From Haliovirga abyssi (GTDB lineage Bacteria > Fusobacteriota > Fusobacteriia > Fusobacteriales > Haliovirgaceae): a DNA stretch of 64,000 nucleotides. The first letter of the stretch is position 1. Each line of letters opens with the position of its first letter. The notes beneath the pieces were generated by a model. The model was not told the DNA's origin. It saw only the letters and a list, made by a program, of their open reading frames with translations, and ran no database searches. Location of the stretch: positions 62,001 to 126,000 of the forward strand of contig NZ_AP027059.1 of NCBI RefSeq assembly GCF_030295325.1. Direction: 5' to 3'. This document shows, piece after piece, positions 33,899 to 42,602 of the stretch. Position numbers and translations under genes: made by a program.

Positions 33899-33927
33899 TT
33901 GAAAAAAATTAGTTTTTATAGTACAAT
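33899..33927 (+). promoter_or_regulatory. Promoter of the flavodoxin-like gene
   Basis: TTGAAA (33899-33904), 17-bp spacer, TACAAT (33922-33927), 48 bases before the ATG. Confidence 0.6.
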
Positions 33928-33975
33928 TTAATGTATTTATATTCAAAAAAATATTTTTTTAGGAGAGATATAATA

Positions 33976-34551
33976 ATGAAAATAGCAATAATAAATGGTA
34001 GTCCAAGAAGTGATGAAAATAGCGGGTTTATAGCAAAAAAAGCAAATGAATACCTAGAAAAATTAGGAGCAGAGAGTTCAATTATAAATGTAAACGAAGT
34101 TTTAAAAGATTTAGAATTTCCATTTTGTACCGCATGTACCACTCCTTGTATACAAAAGTGTGAAAATAATAGTCCTAAGTTAAAAGAAGCATTTGATATA
34201 TTAAGAGAATCGCAAGGGGTAATAATGATATCTCCAGTTTACTTTGGAACAGTTACAGGGCAACTAAAAGCGTTTTGGGATTTAGGAAGACATCTTAGAA
34301 ATGAAAAAGCTCTATATAAAAAACCTGGAATAGCAGTGGCAGTTGGAGCAAGTAGATTTGGTGGTCAAGAAACAACAGTTAGGACAATGATAGATATGAT
34401 GTTAATACAAGGGATGAGTGTTACAGGAGATGGTTTTGATGATAATCTAGGGCATCAAGGTGTATGTTTTCAAAAAAAATCATCTGATGATTTAGAAGGA
34501 GTAAAAAGTTTAGAAAGAGGAACTAAAAGATTATTAGAAATATTAAGCTAA
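33976..34551 (+). CDS. NADPH-dependent FMN reductase/flavodoxin-like protein
   Basis: 191 residues from ATG 33976 (AGGAGAG upstream). KIAIINGSPRSDENSG is the FMN phosphate loop, and CTACTTPCIQKCEN is a Cys-rich stretch that suits a metal or redox site in the iron-sulfur flavoprotein group. MISPVYFGTVTGQLKAFWD and GASRFGGQETT are the second and third flavin-binding loops. It is likely a cytoplasmic flavin-dependent electron-transfer enzyme. It opens the run of ordinary chromosomal genes. Confidence 0.82.
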   Translation: MKIAIINGSPRSDENSGFIAKKANEYLEKLGAESSIINVNEVLKDLEFPFCTACTTPCIQKCENNSPKLKEAFDILRESQGVIMISPVYFGTVTGQLKAFWDLGRHLRNEKALYKKPGIAVAVGASRFGGQETTVRTMIDMMLIQGMSVTGDGFDDNLGHQGVCFQKKSSDDLEGVKSLERGTKRLLEILS

Positions 34552-34586
34552 TAAAATAATTAATCATTTTAGGGAGGGGAATAAAA

Positions 34587-34952
34587 ATGGGAAATAAAGT
34601 ACTGATTGTTGATGATATGTTATTTATGAGAGTAACTTTAAAAAAAATGTTAGAAGAAGTAGGATTTGAAGTTGTAGCTGAAGCTGAAAATGGAGAAGAT
34701 GGAATTGCAAAATATAAAAAGTTTCTTCCAGATATAGTAACTTTGGACATTACTATGCCTGAAATGAATGGAATAGAAGCATTAGAAGAGATAAAAAAAA
34801 TAAATCCAGATGTAAAAGTAGTAATGATTTCAGCAATGGGACAACAACCAAATGTTATAAAAGCAGTTAAACTTGGAGCAAAAGGTTTTATTGTAAAACC
34901 ATTTAAAATAGAAAAAATAAAAGAAGCAATGTTACCTTTAATGGAAAAATAG
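34587..34952 (+). CDS. CheY-like single-domain response regulator
   Basis: 121 residues, all receiver domain: acidic pair in LIVDDMLF (residues 8-9 region), phosphoacceptor Asp in TLDITMPEMNG at about 53, Ser in MISAMG and the switch Lys in FIVKPFK. AGGGAGGGG precedes the ATG. No chemotaxis genes are nearby; the TLDITMPEMNG form is common in CheY proteins of clostridia and fusobacteria. The output partner is unknown. Confidence 0.88.
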   Translation: MGNKVLIVDDMLFMRVTLKKMLEEVGFEVVAEAENGEDGIAKYKKFLPDIVTLDITMPEMNGIEALEEIKKINPDVKVVMISAMGQQPNVIKAVKLGAKGFIVKPFKIEKIKEAMLPLMEK

Positions 34953-34971
34953 TAAAAAATAGGAGGAATGG

Positions 34972-35931
34972 ATGGAATTAAAAATATATAGGGATAGTAA
35001 TTTTACTATACATATTCAGCTAAAAGAACAATTAAAAGGATTGATACTAAACAATATACTTGAAAATGGGATGCAGCTTCCAACAGTGAGACAACTAGGG
35101 GAATTTTTAAGAATAAATAAAAATACAGTCTCAAAAGTGTATAAAGAATTAGAAGTTGAAGGGTATGTTTATTCTGTAAAGGGAAGAGGAACTTTTGTAA
35201 GTAATACAGACAAACCTCAAAAAACAAGAGAATTTTTGAAGGTTGTGGACAGTATGTTGAATATGGGGATAAAAAATAGTATCTCTTTAGAAGAAATTTG
35301 GGGAATTGTATATTCTAGAAGTCAACATTATAAAGTGTTGCAAGGAGATATAAAAAAGAGGAAATTTGCTTTTATAGAATGTAATGATATTTCAACAAAA
35401 GATTTTGAAAAAATGTTAAAATTAGAACTTCCAGATGTAGAGATGGATGGAATTTTAATAGAAGATTTACAAAATAATTATGAGAAGGTAAAAAAAGAGG
35501 TAGAGGATATTCAATTGATAGTAATTCCTTATATTCATTATGAAGAAGTAAAAAAAGAGTTAAAAAATCTTGGTAAGGAAGTTATAATTATAGGTACAAA
35601 TCAAACTTTAAAAATATTAACATCTAGCAAAAAAATAAAAAACAAAATAGTTGGGGTTATTGGATTTTCAGCAGATGATGAGATTGCAATATCTAGACAA
35701 TTTAATAAGATAGATGTAAAGGAATTTAACTATTACGGAGGATTAGATGAAGTTGGCGAAGATAAATTAAGACCTTTTTTAAGGAAAGTTGATTCGTTAA
35801 TAATTTGTTCAAGTATAATAGAGGATATTGTAAACAAATTAAAACCCAAAAAACCATATGTTCTTTTTGAAGGAAAATATGACAAAAATGATTTTAAGCC
35901 GTTAGTAGAGATATTTTCGCATAAAAAATAG
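34972..35931 (+). CDS. GntR-family transcriptional regulator
   Basis: 319 residues. The N-terminal winged helix (about 10-75) has the YtrA/GntR signature ILENGMQLPTVRQLGEFL, INKNTVSKVYKELEVEGYV and GRGTFV. The C-terminal 230 residues are alpha/beta with no aminotransferase or UTRA motif and may bind a small ligand in a periplasmic-binding-like fold; unassigned. GGAGG precedes the ATG, 19 bases after the CheY gene, so they are probably co-transcribed. Confidence 0.82.
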   Translation: MELKIYRDSNFTIHIQLKEQLKGLILNNILENGMQLPTVRQLGEFLRINKNTVSKVYKELEVEGYVYSVKGRGTFVSNTDKPQKTREFLKVVDSMLNMGIKNSISLEEIWGIVYSRSQHYKVLQGDIKKRKFAFIECNDISTKDFEKMLKLELPDVEMDGILIEDLQNNYEKVKKEVEDIQLIVIPYIHYEEVKKELKNLGKEVIIIGTNQTLKILTSSKKIKNKIVGVIGFSADDEIAISRQFNKIDVKEFNYYGGLDEVGEDKLRPFLRKVDSLIICSSIIEDIVNKLKPKKPYVLFEGKYDKNDFKPLVEIFSHKK

Positions 35932-35959
35932 AAAAAAAGATAAAATTTCTAGAATAAGG

Positions 35960-36047
35960 AACGTTTAAAAAATAATGTTCTCATATTTTGTTATAAAAAC
36001 GTTTAAAACATTGCGTATTTTATAACAAAATGGGAATGTTATTTTTA
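35960..36047 (+). promoter_or_regulatory. Repeat and hairpin region upstream of recA
   Basis: Two copies of AACGTTTAAAA (35960-35970 and 35998-36008) lie 38 bases apart. The stretch from TGTTCTCATATTTTGTTATA to TATAACAAAATGGGAATGTT folds into a long imperfect stem. GAACGTTT and GTTC pieces recall a LexA-type operator but do not match a full GAAC-N4-GTTC box. It likely contains the recA promoter and damage-response operator; the repressor is not identified. Confidence 0.45.
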
Positions 36048-36082
36048 AGCCATTCCTAACTTAATACAGGAGGAAACAAAAA

Positions 36083-37153
36083 ATGGCAAAAAAACCAAGT
36101 AAAGTTGATAGTAATAAAGAAAAAGCATTAGATGCTGCTATAAAACAGATAAGAAAAGGCTTTGGTGACGGAGCAATTATGAAGTTGGGTGAAAACACAA
36201 AGATGAATATAGATGTTATACCAACAGGAAGTATAAATTTAGATTTAGCATTAGGGATTGGTGGAGTGCCAAGAGGAAGAGTTGTAGAAGTGTATGGTCC
36301 GGAATCATCTGGAAAAACTACATTGGCATTGCATATAATAGCAGAAGCACAAAAAAAGAATGGAGTAGCTGCATTTATAGATGCAGAACATGCCTTAGAT
36401 CCTGAATATGCTAAAAATCTTGGAGTAGATATAGAAGAACTTTTAATATCTCAACCTGATACAGGAGAACAAGCTTTGGAGATTGCAGATATGTTAGCTA
36501 GAAGTGGAGCAGTGGATATAGTAGTTATAGATTCAGTAGCTGCATTAGTTCCTAAAGCAGAAATTGATGGAGAAATGGGAGATTCTCATATGGGGCTTCA
36601 AGCTAGATTAATGTCTCAAGCGTTAAGAAAACTTACAGGAACATTGTCAAAATCACAAACTTTAATGTTGTTTATAAATCAAATTAGAGAAAAAATAGGT
36701 GGATTTGGAAGTTTTGGACCAAATGAAACAACTACTGGAGGAAGAGCATTAAAATTTTACGCTTCAGTTAGGTTAGATGTAAGGAGAGTGGGGAGAGTAA
36801 AACAGGGTGAAGATATAATTGGGAGTGAAGTAAAAGTAAAAGTTACTAAAAATAAAGTAGCACCTCCATTTAAAGAAGCAAGATTTGAAATTATGTATGG
36901 AACAGGAATATCAAGAGCTGGAGAAGTTTTGAATATGGCAATTGATCATGATATTGTATCTAAAAGTGGTTCTTGGTTTAGTTATGGAGATATGAGATTG
37001 GGGCAAGGTAGAGAAAATGTAAAAGCTAGATTTATAGAAGAAAAAGAGCTATTTGCAGAGATAGAAAAAAAAGTATATGAAAAGCTTATGCCAATAGAAC
37101 AGGAAGAAGTGAAAGATGAATTGCTTGAAAATAACGAAGATAATAAAGAATAA
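36083..37153 (+). CDS. recA: RecA recombinase
   Basis: 356 residues, the usual length. Walker [10 protein letters not shown] (about 70-78), Walker [13 protein letters not shown]2-region [30 protein letters not shown], and an acidic C-terminal tail. It polymerises on single-stranded DNA, catalyses strand exchange and activates SOS-type autocleavage. GGAGG lies before the ATG. Its last 38 bases overlap recX. Confidence 0.98.
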   Translation: MAKKPSKVDSNKEKALDAAIKQIRKGFGDGAIMKLGENTKMNIDVIPTGSINLDLALGIGGVPRGRVVEVYGPESSGKTTLALHIIAEAQKKNGVAAFIDAEHALDPEYAKNLGVDIEELLISQPDTGEQALEIADMLARSGAVDIVVIDSVAALVPKAEIDGEMGDSHMGLQARLMSQALRKLTGTLSKSQTLMLFINQIREKIGGFGSFGPNETTTGGRALKFYASVRLDVRRVGRVKQGEDIIGSEVKVKVTKNKVAPPFKEARFEIMYGTGISRAGEVLNMAIDHDIVSKSGSWFSYGDMRLGQGRENVKARFIEEKELFAEIEKKVYEKLMPIEQEEVKDELLENNEDNKE

Positions 37154-37700
37154 AGTTTATTTTACAAATGAAGAGAAAGAAGAGATATTAAATTTAAATA
37201 AATATTTATTGTATAAATATAAAATAGTAATAGGAAAAGAGATTAGTATAGAAGATTTTGATAAAATGGTAGAAGAGTTAATTAGAGAAAAGGCAATTTA
37301 TCTGTTATCTAGAAGAGATTACAGTGAAAAAGAGTTAAAATTAAAATTAAAAGAAAAGTATAATTATAGCGAAAAAATAGATAAAGTAATGTCAGTTTTA
37401 TTGGAAAGAGGATATATTGATAATTTCAGATATGCAGTTAATTTTATAGAAAACAAGAAATTTGGATATATAAGAATGAAATATGAATTGAATTTAAAAG
37501 GAATATCGGAAGATATGATTTCAAAAATATATGAAATTTCTGATTTTGATGAAAAAGAGTTTTTAAAATATCATTTAAAAAAAGTTAAAAATAGAGATAG
37601 AGAAAAAAAGATAGCATATTTAATGAGAAGAGGATTTAAATTTGAAGATATAACAAAAATGATAGGTCGTGATGAAGATGAATATTCGGACTCAATATGA
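37116..37700 (+). CDS. recX: RecX regulatory protein
   Basis: 194 residues of three-helix repeats: [57 protein letters not shown] and [16 protein letters not shown], which match the RecX tandem pattern. RecX limits RecA filament growth. The start overlaps the recA 3' end by 38 bases in another frame, and its own 3' end overlaps dgt by 32 bases, so the three genes are translationally linked. A later start inside the frame cannot be excluded. Confidence 0.9.
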   Translation: MNCLKITKIIKNKVYFTNEEKEEILNLNKYLLYKYKIVIGKEISIEDFDKMVEELIREKAIYLLSRRDYSEKELKLKLKEKYNYSEKIDKVMSVLLERGYIDNFRYAVNFIENKKFGYIRMKYELNLKGISEDMISKIYEISDFDEKEFLKYHLKKVKNRDREKKIAYLMRRGFKFEDITKMIGRDEDEYSDSI

Positions 37701-38655
37701 AGAACTAGAATTGAAAATATTATCAAAATACGCTTCAAAATCAAAAGATTGTAAAGGGCGAGAAAAAGAGGAAGAACTTTGCGAAATAAGAACGATCTAT
37801 CAACAGGATAGAGATAGAATAATTCATTCTAAAAGTTTTAGAAGATTAAAACATAAAACACAAGTTTTTATATCAGCTTATGCAGGAGATCATTATAGAA
37901 CTAGGCTTACGCATACATTAGAAGTGTCTCAAATAGCACGAACAATAGCAAGAGGGTTAAGGTTAAATGAAGATTTGACAGAAGCGATAGCTTTAGGACA
38001 TGATTTAGGACATACACCATTTGGACATTCAGGAGAGTCAATTTTAAATAAATTGGCTTCTTTTGGATTTAAACATAATGAACAAAGTTTAAGAGTGGTT
38101 GAAAAATTAGAAAGAAAAGGAAAAGGGTTAAATTTGAGTTTTGAAGTTAGAAATGGAATATTAAATCATACAGGAGATATTACTCCTCAAACGTTAGAGG
38201 GGCAAATTGTAAAAATTGCAGATAGAATGGCATATATAAATCATGATATAGATGATGCAATAAGGGCAAAGCTATTAAAAATAGATGAAATTCCAAAAGA
38301 GTATTTAGATATTTTGGGGTATAAACATAGTGATAGGATAAACACATTGGTAAAAGATATGATATTTAGTAGTTATGAAAAAGGGGAAATAGCACAAAGT
38401 AAAACTATAAAAACAGCTATGCTGGGGCTTAGAAGTTTTTTATTTTCAAATTTTTATTTAAAAGATGAAATAAGAGGAAAATTTAAAAAAGCAGAAAAAA
38501 TCGTAGAGTTATTATATGATTATTATATGGAAAATCCAAATAAAATAGAAATAGGTTTTGAAGATGGAGAAATTGAAAGAAAAGTAGTAGATTATATCTC
38601 TGGAATGACAGATATTTATGCGATAAATAAATTTAAAGAGATATATTTACCATAA
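37669..38655 (+). CDS. dgt: dNTP triphosphohydrolase (dGTPase-like, HD domain)
   Basis: 328 residues. RIIHSKSFRRLKHKTQVF, then H in RLTHTLEVSQIART, and the HD pair in ALGHDLGHTPFGHSGE, followed by NGILNHTGD and IADRMAYINHDIDDA. This is the short, type-2 dGTP triphosphohydrolase-like family. It hydrolyses dNTPs to nucleosides and triphosphate, affecting replication fidelity. The start overlaps recX; ATG 37669 and 37675 are both possible. Confidence 0.9.
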   Translation: MMKMNIRTQYEELELKILSKYASKSKDCKGREKEEELCEIRTIYQQDRDRIIHSKSFRRLKHKTQVFISAYAGDHYRTRLTHTLEVSQIARTIARGLRLNEDLTEAIALGHDLGHTPFGHSGESILNKLASFGFKHNEQSLRVVEKLERKGKGLNLSFEVRNGILNHTGDITPQTLEGQIVKIADRMAYINHDIDDAIRAKLLKIDEIPKEYLDILGYKHSDRINTLVKDMIFSSYEKGEIAQSKTIKTAMLGLRSFLFSNFYLKDEIRGKFKKAEKIVELLYDYYMENPNKIEIGFEDGEIERKVVDYISGMTDIYAINKFKEIYLP

Positions 38656-38669
38656 AGGAGTAGAAAGAT

Positions 38670-39761
38670 ATGAAAACTTTAAATATAGATAATGTAGAAA
38701 AAGGGATGGATATAGGAGAGAGCATTTTTGATGATAAAGGGAAATTACTTATAAAATCAGGGACTACATTAACAGATAGAATAATAAAAAAATTAAAATT
38801 AGAAAATAAAAAAACTATTAAAATACTTGAAGAAGGAGAAAAGGGGGCTGAAGAAACTGATTCTGTAGGTATGAGTTTTTTAAATGGATTAAAAAATAGA
38901 TATGGAAGTATAAAAAATATAAAAGATAATAAGAACTCTAGTAAAGAGAAAAAAAACAGTTTAAAAAATAAAACTTCATTAGTTAGTAATAAAAGAGGGT
39001 CAACTGATAAAAATAAAAAAGCTCCAATAGTTTCAATTATAAGAAAAGATACAAAAGTATCAGAAGATGAAGTTAAAATTTTAAATGAATTTTTAAAAGA
39101 GTTGAAAAAAGATTTAAAAAAAATAGTTTTAGAGATAAAAGAAGAAGGAACAATAATTAAATTTAATTTAAATGAAAAAATATTAAAAATATTTAATAAT
39201 ATTATTACTAAAAAAACTGTTTTAAAAGCTCTTAAAAATTTAAAAAAATATGATGAATACTTATATTTACATGCCATATATGTATCATTAGTATCAATGG
39301 TTACAGGGGAAAAACTAGGGTATGATATTAGAATATTACAATCAATAGGAATAGCAGGATTGTTTTTAGATACAGGGATGTCTTCTGTTCCAAAAGAGAT
39401 AATTAATAAAAAAGCACTACTAAAGCCAGAGGAAAGAGAAATTGTAAATAAACATCCAGCTAAATCTTATGCAATATTATCTAAAGTTTCAATAGCTACA
39501 GAAATTGCAAAAGAAATTGTTCTAAATCATCATGAAAGAGTTGATGGAACAGGGTATCCTAAGAAAAAAAATAAAGAGAAATTGTCTGAATATGTAAAAT
39601 TGGTAACAATAATAGATGTTTATCACGCTTTGAGATCGGATAGACCATATCATAAAGCTAAAAATAGTAAAGAAGCTTTTTTTACAATATTTATGTATAA
39701 AGGAAAACAATTTGATGCAGATATATTAGCAGAATTAGTAAAATTACAAGGAGGAAATTAA
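38670..39761 (+). CDS. HD-GYP-type protein with degenerate metal site
   Basis: 363 residues. An N-terminal DUF3391-like segment (GMDIGESIFDDKGKLLIKSG) is followed by a long Lys/Ser/Asn linker (75-125). The HD-GYP domain starts near 195 with H201. The HD dyad reads LD (L233, D234 in GLFLDTGMSSVP) where the family has HDIGK, so one metal His and the Lys are lost. HHERVDGTGYP (287-297) and the later DVYHALRSDRPYHKA are intact. Cyclic-di-GMP hydrolysis is therefore doubtful; a binding or regulatory role is possible. RBS AAGGAG; ends overlapping plsC. Confidence 0.82.
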   Translation: MKTLNIDNVEKGMDIGESIFDDKGKLLIKSGTTLTDRIIKKLKLENKKTIKILEEGEKGAEETDSVGMSFLNGLKNRYGSIKNIKDNKNSSKEKKNSLKNKTSLVSNKRGSTDKNKKAPIVSIIRKDTKVSEDEVKILNEFLKELKKDLKKIVLEIKEEGTIIKFNLNEKILKIFNNIITKKTVLKALKNLKKYDEYLYLHAIYVSLVSMVTGEKLGYDIRILQSIGIAGLFLDTGMSSVPKEIINKKALLKPEEREIVNKHPAKSYAILSKVSIATEIAKEIVLNHHERVDGTGYPKKKNKEKLSEYVKLVTIIDVYHALRSDRPYHKAKNSKEAFFTIFMYKGKQFDADILAELVKLQGGN

Positions 39762-40498
39762 TGTTAAGAACGATATATGTTTATACAGCGGGAATATTAT
39801 ATTTAATTATGACTTTTTTAATACAACTGCCTATAGTTTTGTTTGTATATTATTTCGTTTCGAAAGAAAAAGGGATAAAGGTTGCAAGGAAATATGCAAA
39901 AAAATGGGGAAAAAATTTAATAGGGAGTACAGGTTGTGAAGTAGAAGTTATAATGAAAGATAAAAACTTAAAAGAGAAAATAGAAAATGAGACAATTGTA
40001 GTAGTCTCAAATCATCAAAGTAATTTTGATATACCGTTATTATTAGAATATTTCCCTAAAGATATTGGGTTTGTAGCAAAAAAAGAGATGGAGCATTGGC
40101 CTATATTAGGAGCTTGGATGAAAATGATACAATGTGTATTTTTAGATAGAAGTAATCCAAGAGAAGGAATAAAATCAATAAAAGAAGCAGTGAAAAAAAT
40201 AAAAACTGGATATTCTATTGTGATTTTTCCAGAAGGAACAAGATCAAAAACTGGTGAAATTATGGAATTTAAAAAAGGTAGTTTTAAATTAGCTACTGAT
40301 TCTAAAGTGAAATTAATACCTGTTACAATAAAAGGAACGAATAATATTCAAGTAAAAGGAAGTATGAAAATACAAAAGGCAAAAGTAAAAATTATAATAG
40401 ATAATCCTATTGATGTAAAAGAGTTAGATAGAACAGAACTAAAAGAATTAAATGTAAAAGTAAAAGACATTATAGAAAAAAATTATAGAGGTAATTGA
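39761..40498 (+). CDS. plsC: 1-acyl-sn-glycerol-3-phosphate acyltransferase
   Basis: 245 residues. N-terminal membrane helix (about 8-33), acyltransferase motif I NHQSNFDIP (HX4D with HQSNFD), motif II around VFLDRSNPREG, motif III IFPEGTRSKTGEIMEFKKGSF and motif IV VKLIPVTIKG. It makes phosphatidic acid at the inner membrane. The ATG overlaps the stop of the preceding gene by one base, behind GGAGG. Confidence 0.93.
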   Translation: MLRTIYVYTAGILYLIMTFLIQLPIVLFVYYFVSKEKGIKVARKYAKKWGKNLIGSTGCEVEVIMKDKNLKEKIENETIVVVSNHQSNFDIPLLLEYFPKDIGFVAKKEMEHWPILGAWMKMIQCVFLDRSNPREGIKSIKEAVKKIKTGYSIVIFPEGTRSKTGEIMEFKKGSFKLATDSKVKLIPVTIKGTNNIQVKGSMKIQKAKVKIIIDNPIDVKELDRTELKELNVKVKDIIEKNYRGN

Positions 40499-40564
40499 TC
40501 AATAAAAAATTAAGGAGTATTAAAAAAATGGGATATTTTTATTCTATTTTTTTTAATACTCCAA

Positions 40565-40598
40565 TTGACTAATCGGTCATAATGTGGTACATTATGAC
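40565..40598 (+). promoter_or_regulatory. TetR-family operator over the efflux-operon promoter
   Basis: Promoter TTGACT (40565-40570), 17-bp spacer, TACATT (40588-40593). The palindrome GTCATAATGT, 3 bases, ACATTATGAC (40576-40598) covers spacer and -10, so a bound TetR dimer would block initiation: autoregulation of the regulator and its efflux operon. Confidence 0.8.
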
Positions 40599-40619
40599 TA
40601 TAGAGTCATAGGAGGAGAG

Positions 40620-41237
40620 ATGAAAATCACAAAAAAAGAGTTGCTTTTAAATGCATCAGAAAAATTAATGTCAAAGAAAGGTTACGAAAAAACAACGGTG
40701 GAAGAGATTACAAATGAAGCTGGAGTAGCAAAAGGTACATTTTATATTTATTTTAAATCAAAAGAAGATGTACTATTTGAATTATTAGAATCAAGATTGG
40801 TTTTATACAAAGAACAGTTTGAAAAAGTTAGAGATAAGGGGGTGACGTTATATGAAAAAATATTAAATTTAACTATATTTAATATAGAAATAGCTAAAAA
40901 ACAAAGTGATTTTTTTATGATTTATGTAAGAGAGATATTTAAAGCGGAAGAAAATGAGTTTAATAATAAATTAAAAAAAGAGTTGTTTAAGTTAGAAAAT
41001 AGCGGCTCTAAATTAATGATAGGAATATTTGAAGATGCTATAAAAAAAGGGGAAATAAAAATAAAATATGAAGAAAGATTAGAAGATATAGTTTCTATTT
41101 TTAATTTTATGAGAAATCATATTATTAGAAAAAGATTTTTTATAGAAAAGAAAAATTTAACTTTAGAAGAGGTGGAAAGTGAAGCTAAATTTTTAATTGA
41201 TATATATTTTAATGGAATAATTGAGGAGGTGCAGTAA
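40620..41237 (+). CDS. TetR-family repressor of the efflux operon
   Basis: 205 residues from ATG 40620 behind GGAGGAGAG. The helix-turn-helix is canonical: LLLNASEKLMSKKGYEKTTVEEITNEAGVAKGTFYIYFKSKEDVLF. The C-terminal helical ligand domain is divergent. It directly precedes the TolC gene with no spacer and lies behind a palindromic promoter, so it should repress TolC/HlyD/RND until a substrate binds. Confidence 0.92.
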   Translation: MKITKKELLLNASEKLMSKKGYEKTTVEEITNEAGVAKGTFYIYFKSKEDVLFELLESRLVLYKEQFEKVRDKGVTLYEKILNLTIFNIEIAKKQSDFFMIYVREIFKAEENEFNNKLKKELFKLENSGSKLMIGIFEDAIKKGEIKIKYEERLEDIVSIFNFMRNHIIRKRFFIEKKNLTLEEVESEAKFLIDIYFNGIIEEVQ

Positions 41238-42602
41238 ATGAAAAAAATTTTTATGGTATTAGGAATAGTCATAGTTTCATTTAATACGTTTGCAATGGAA
41301 TTAAGTGTAGAAAAGGCAGTAGGTATGGCTTTGAAAAAAAATATAGAGATAAAAAAAGCAGAAATCGATGTAGAAAACGCAAAATTACAAGTAAAAGAAG
41401 CTATAAAAGGGAGTTTGCCAAAAATAGGATATTCGTTTATTTATAATAAACAGCAAGATAAGATTAGTATGAATCAGCTTGTAGGAGGGACAAAATTTGT
41501 AGGGAATACATTAACAGGAATTCCAGTATATTCTGATGGTACTGTTAAAAATTTAGAAATAGCAAATTCAGATAATATCTATATGCATACTTTAACATTA
41601 ACACAGCCTATTTATAATGGGGGGCTAGAAATAGCAGGTATAAAAAATTCTAAATTAGCAGAAAATATGAGTAAATATAATTTGACAAAAAAAGAACAAG
41701 ATTTAAAAGTTCAAATAATAGAAGAATATATAAATATAATAAAATTAAAACATCAAAAAAACATTTTAGAAAACTCTATAAAAGAGATGAAAGAAAACAG
41801 AGAAAAATTAAATGAAATGTATAAAGAAAAAATGATAACAAAAACTCCAATATTAGATATTGAGTATGCTGTTATAAATTTAGAAGGGAATATGATAGGT
41901 GTAGAAAATGGGATAGAAATTTCTAAAGAGAAATTAAAAAATGATATTGGATTAGATGAGAGTGAAGATATTAAAGTTAGTGAATTATCAAATATATCAG
42001 TTGATTTTGATAAAATAAATTTAGAGGATGATATACAAAAAGCACTAGACAAAGGAATATCAGTAAAATTAATAGAAAATATGACAAAGCTTCAAAAAGC
42101 AAGTGAAGCTATACAAATGGCAGGGTTGTTACCTAAAATTAATTTTCAATTTAAATATAGTTCTCCAACTGGAGCTTTTAAAATAAGTGATTCTGTAAAA
42201 TTAGAAGACTGGAATTGGAGTGCTGGAGTTTCATTTAATATGGATGTTTGGGATTGGGGTACAAATCTTAGTAAATTAAAAAGAGCTAAAAATGAAACTA
42301 AAAAGAAAAAATATGATGAAGAAAATGCAAAAGAAAATATAAAACTAGGAATAAAAAGTAAGTATCTTGAATTGAAAAAATTAAAAAAAATGTTAGAATC
42401 GAAAAATAAAGCAATGGAAAGTGCAAAAGAGAATTATCAATTGGAAAAACAAAAATTTGAATATAGTATTATATCAACTACAGATTTAATATCAGCAGAA
42501 AATAAATATAGAAGTTCAGAAATAGATGTAGATAATACAAAATTAGATTATTATTTAGCAGATTTAAAATATAAAAATATGATAGATGGGGAGGTAAAAT
42601 AG
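41238..42602 (+). CDS. TolC-family outer-membrane efflux protein
   Basis: 454 residues with a signal peptide (MKKIFMVLGIVIVSFNTFAME). Two tandem OEP repeats of long coiled-coil helices, with AVGMALKKNIEIKKAEIDVENA in the first and the SAGVSFNMDVWDWGTNLSKL strand/turn opening the hairpin in the second. Forms the trimeric outer-membrane channel of the RND pump encoded just downstream; abuts both neighbours. Confidence 0.9.
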   Translation: MKKIFMVLGIVIVSFNTFAMELSVEKAVGMALKKNIEIKKAEIDVENAKLQVKEAIKGSLPKIGYSFIYNKQQDKISMNQLVGGTKFVGNTLTGIPVYSDGTVKNLEIANSDNIYMHTLTLTQPIYNGGLEIAGIKNSKLAENMSKYNLTKKEQDLKVQIIEEYINIIKLKHQKNILENSIKEMKENREKLNEMYKEKMITKTPILDIEYAVINLEGNMIGVENGIEISKEKLKNDIGLDESEDIKVSELSNISVDFDKINLEDDIQKALDKGISVKLIENMTKLQKASEAIQMAGLLPKINFQFKYSSPTGAFKISDSVKLEDWNWSAGVSFNMDVWDWGTNLSKLKRAKNETKKKKYDEENAKENIKLGIKSKYLELKKLKKMLESKNKAMESAKENYQLEKQKFEYSIISTTDLISAENKYRSSEIDVDNTKLDYYLADLKYKNMIDGEVK

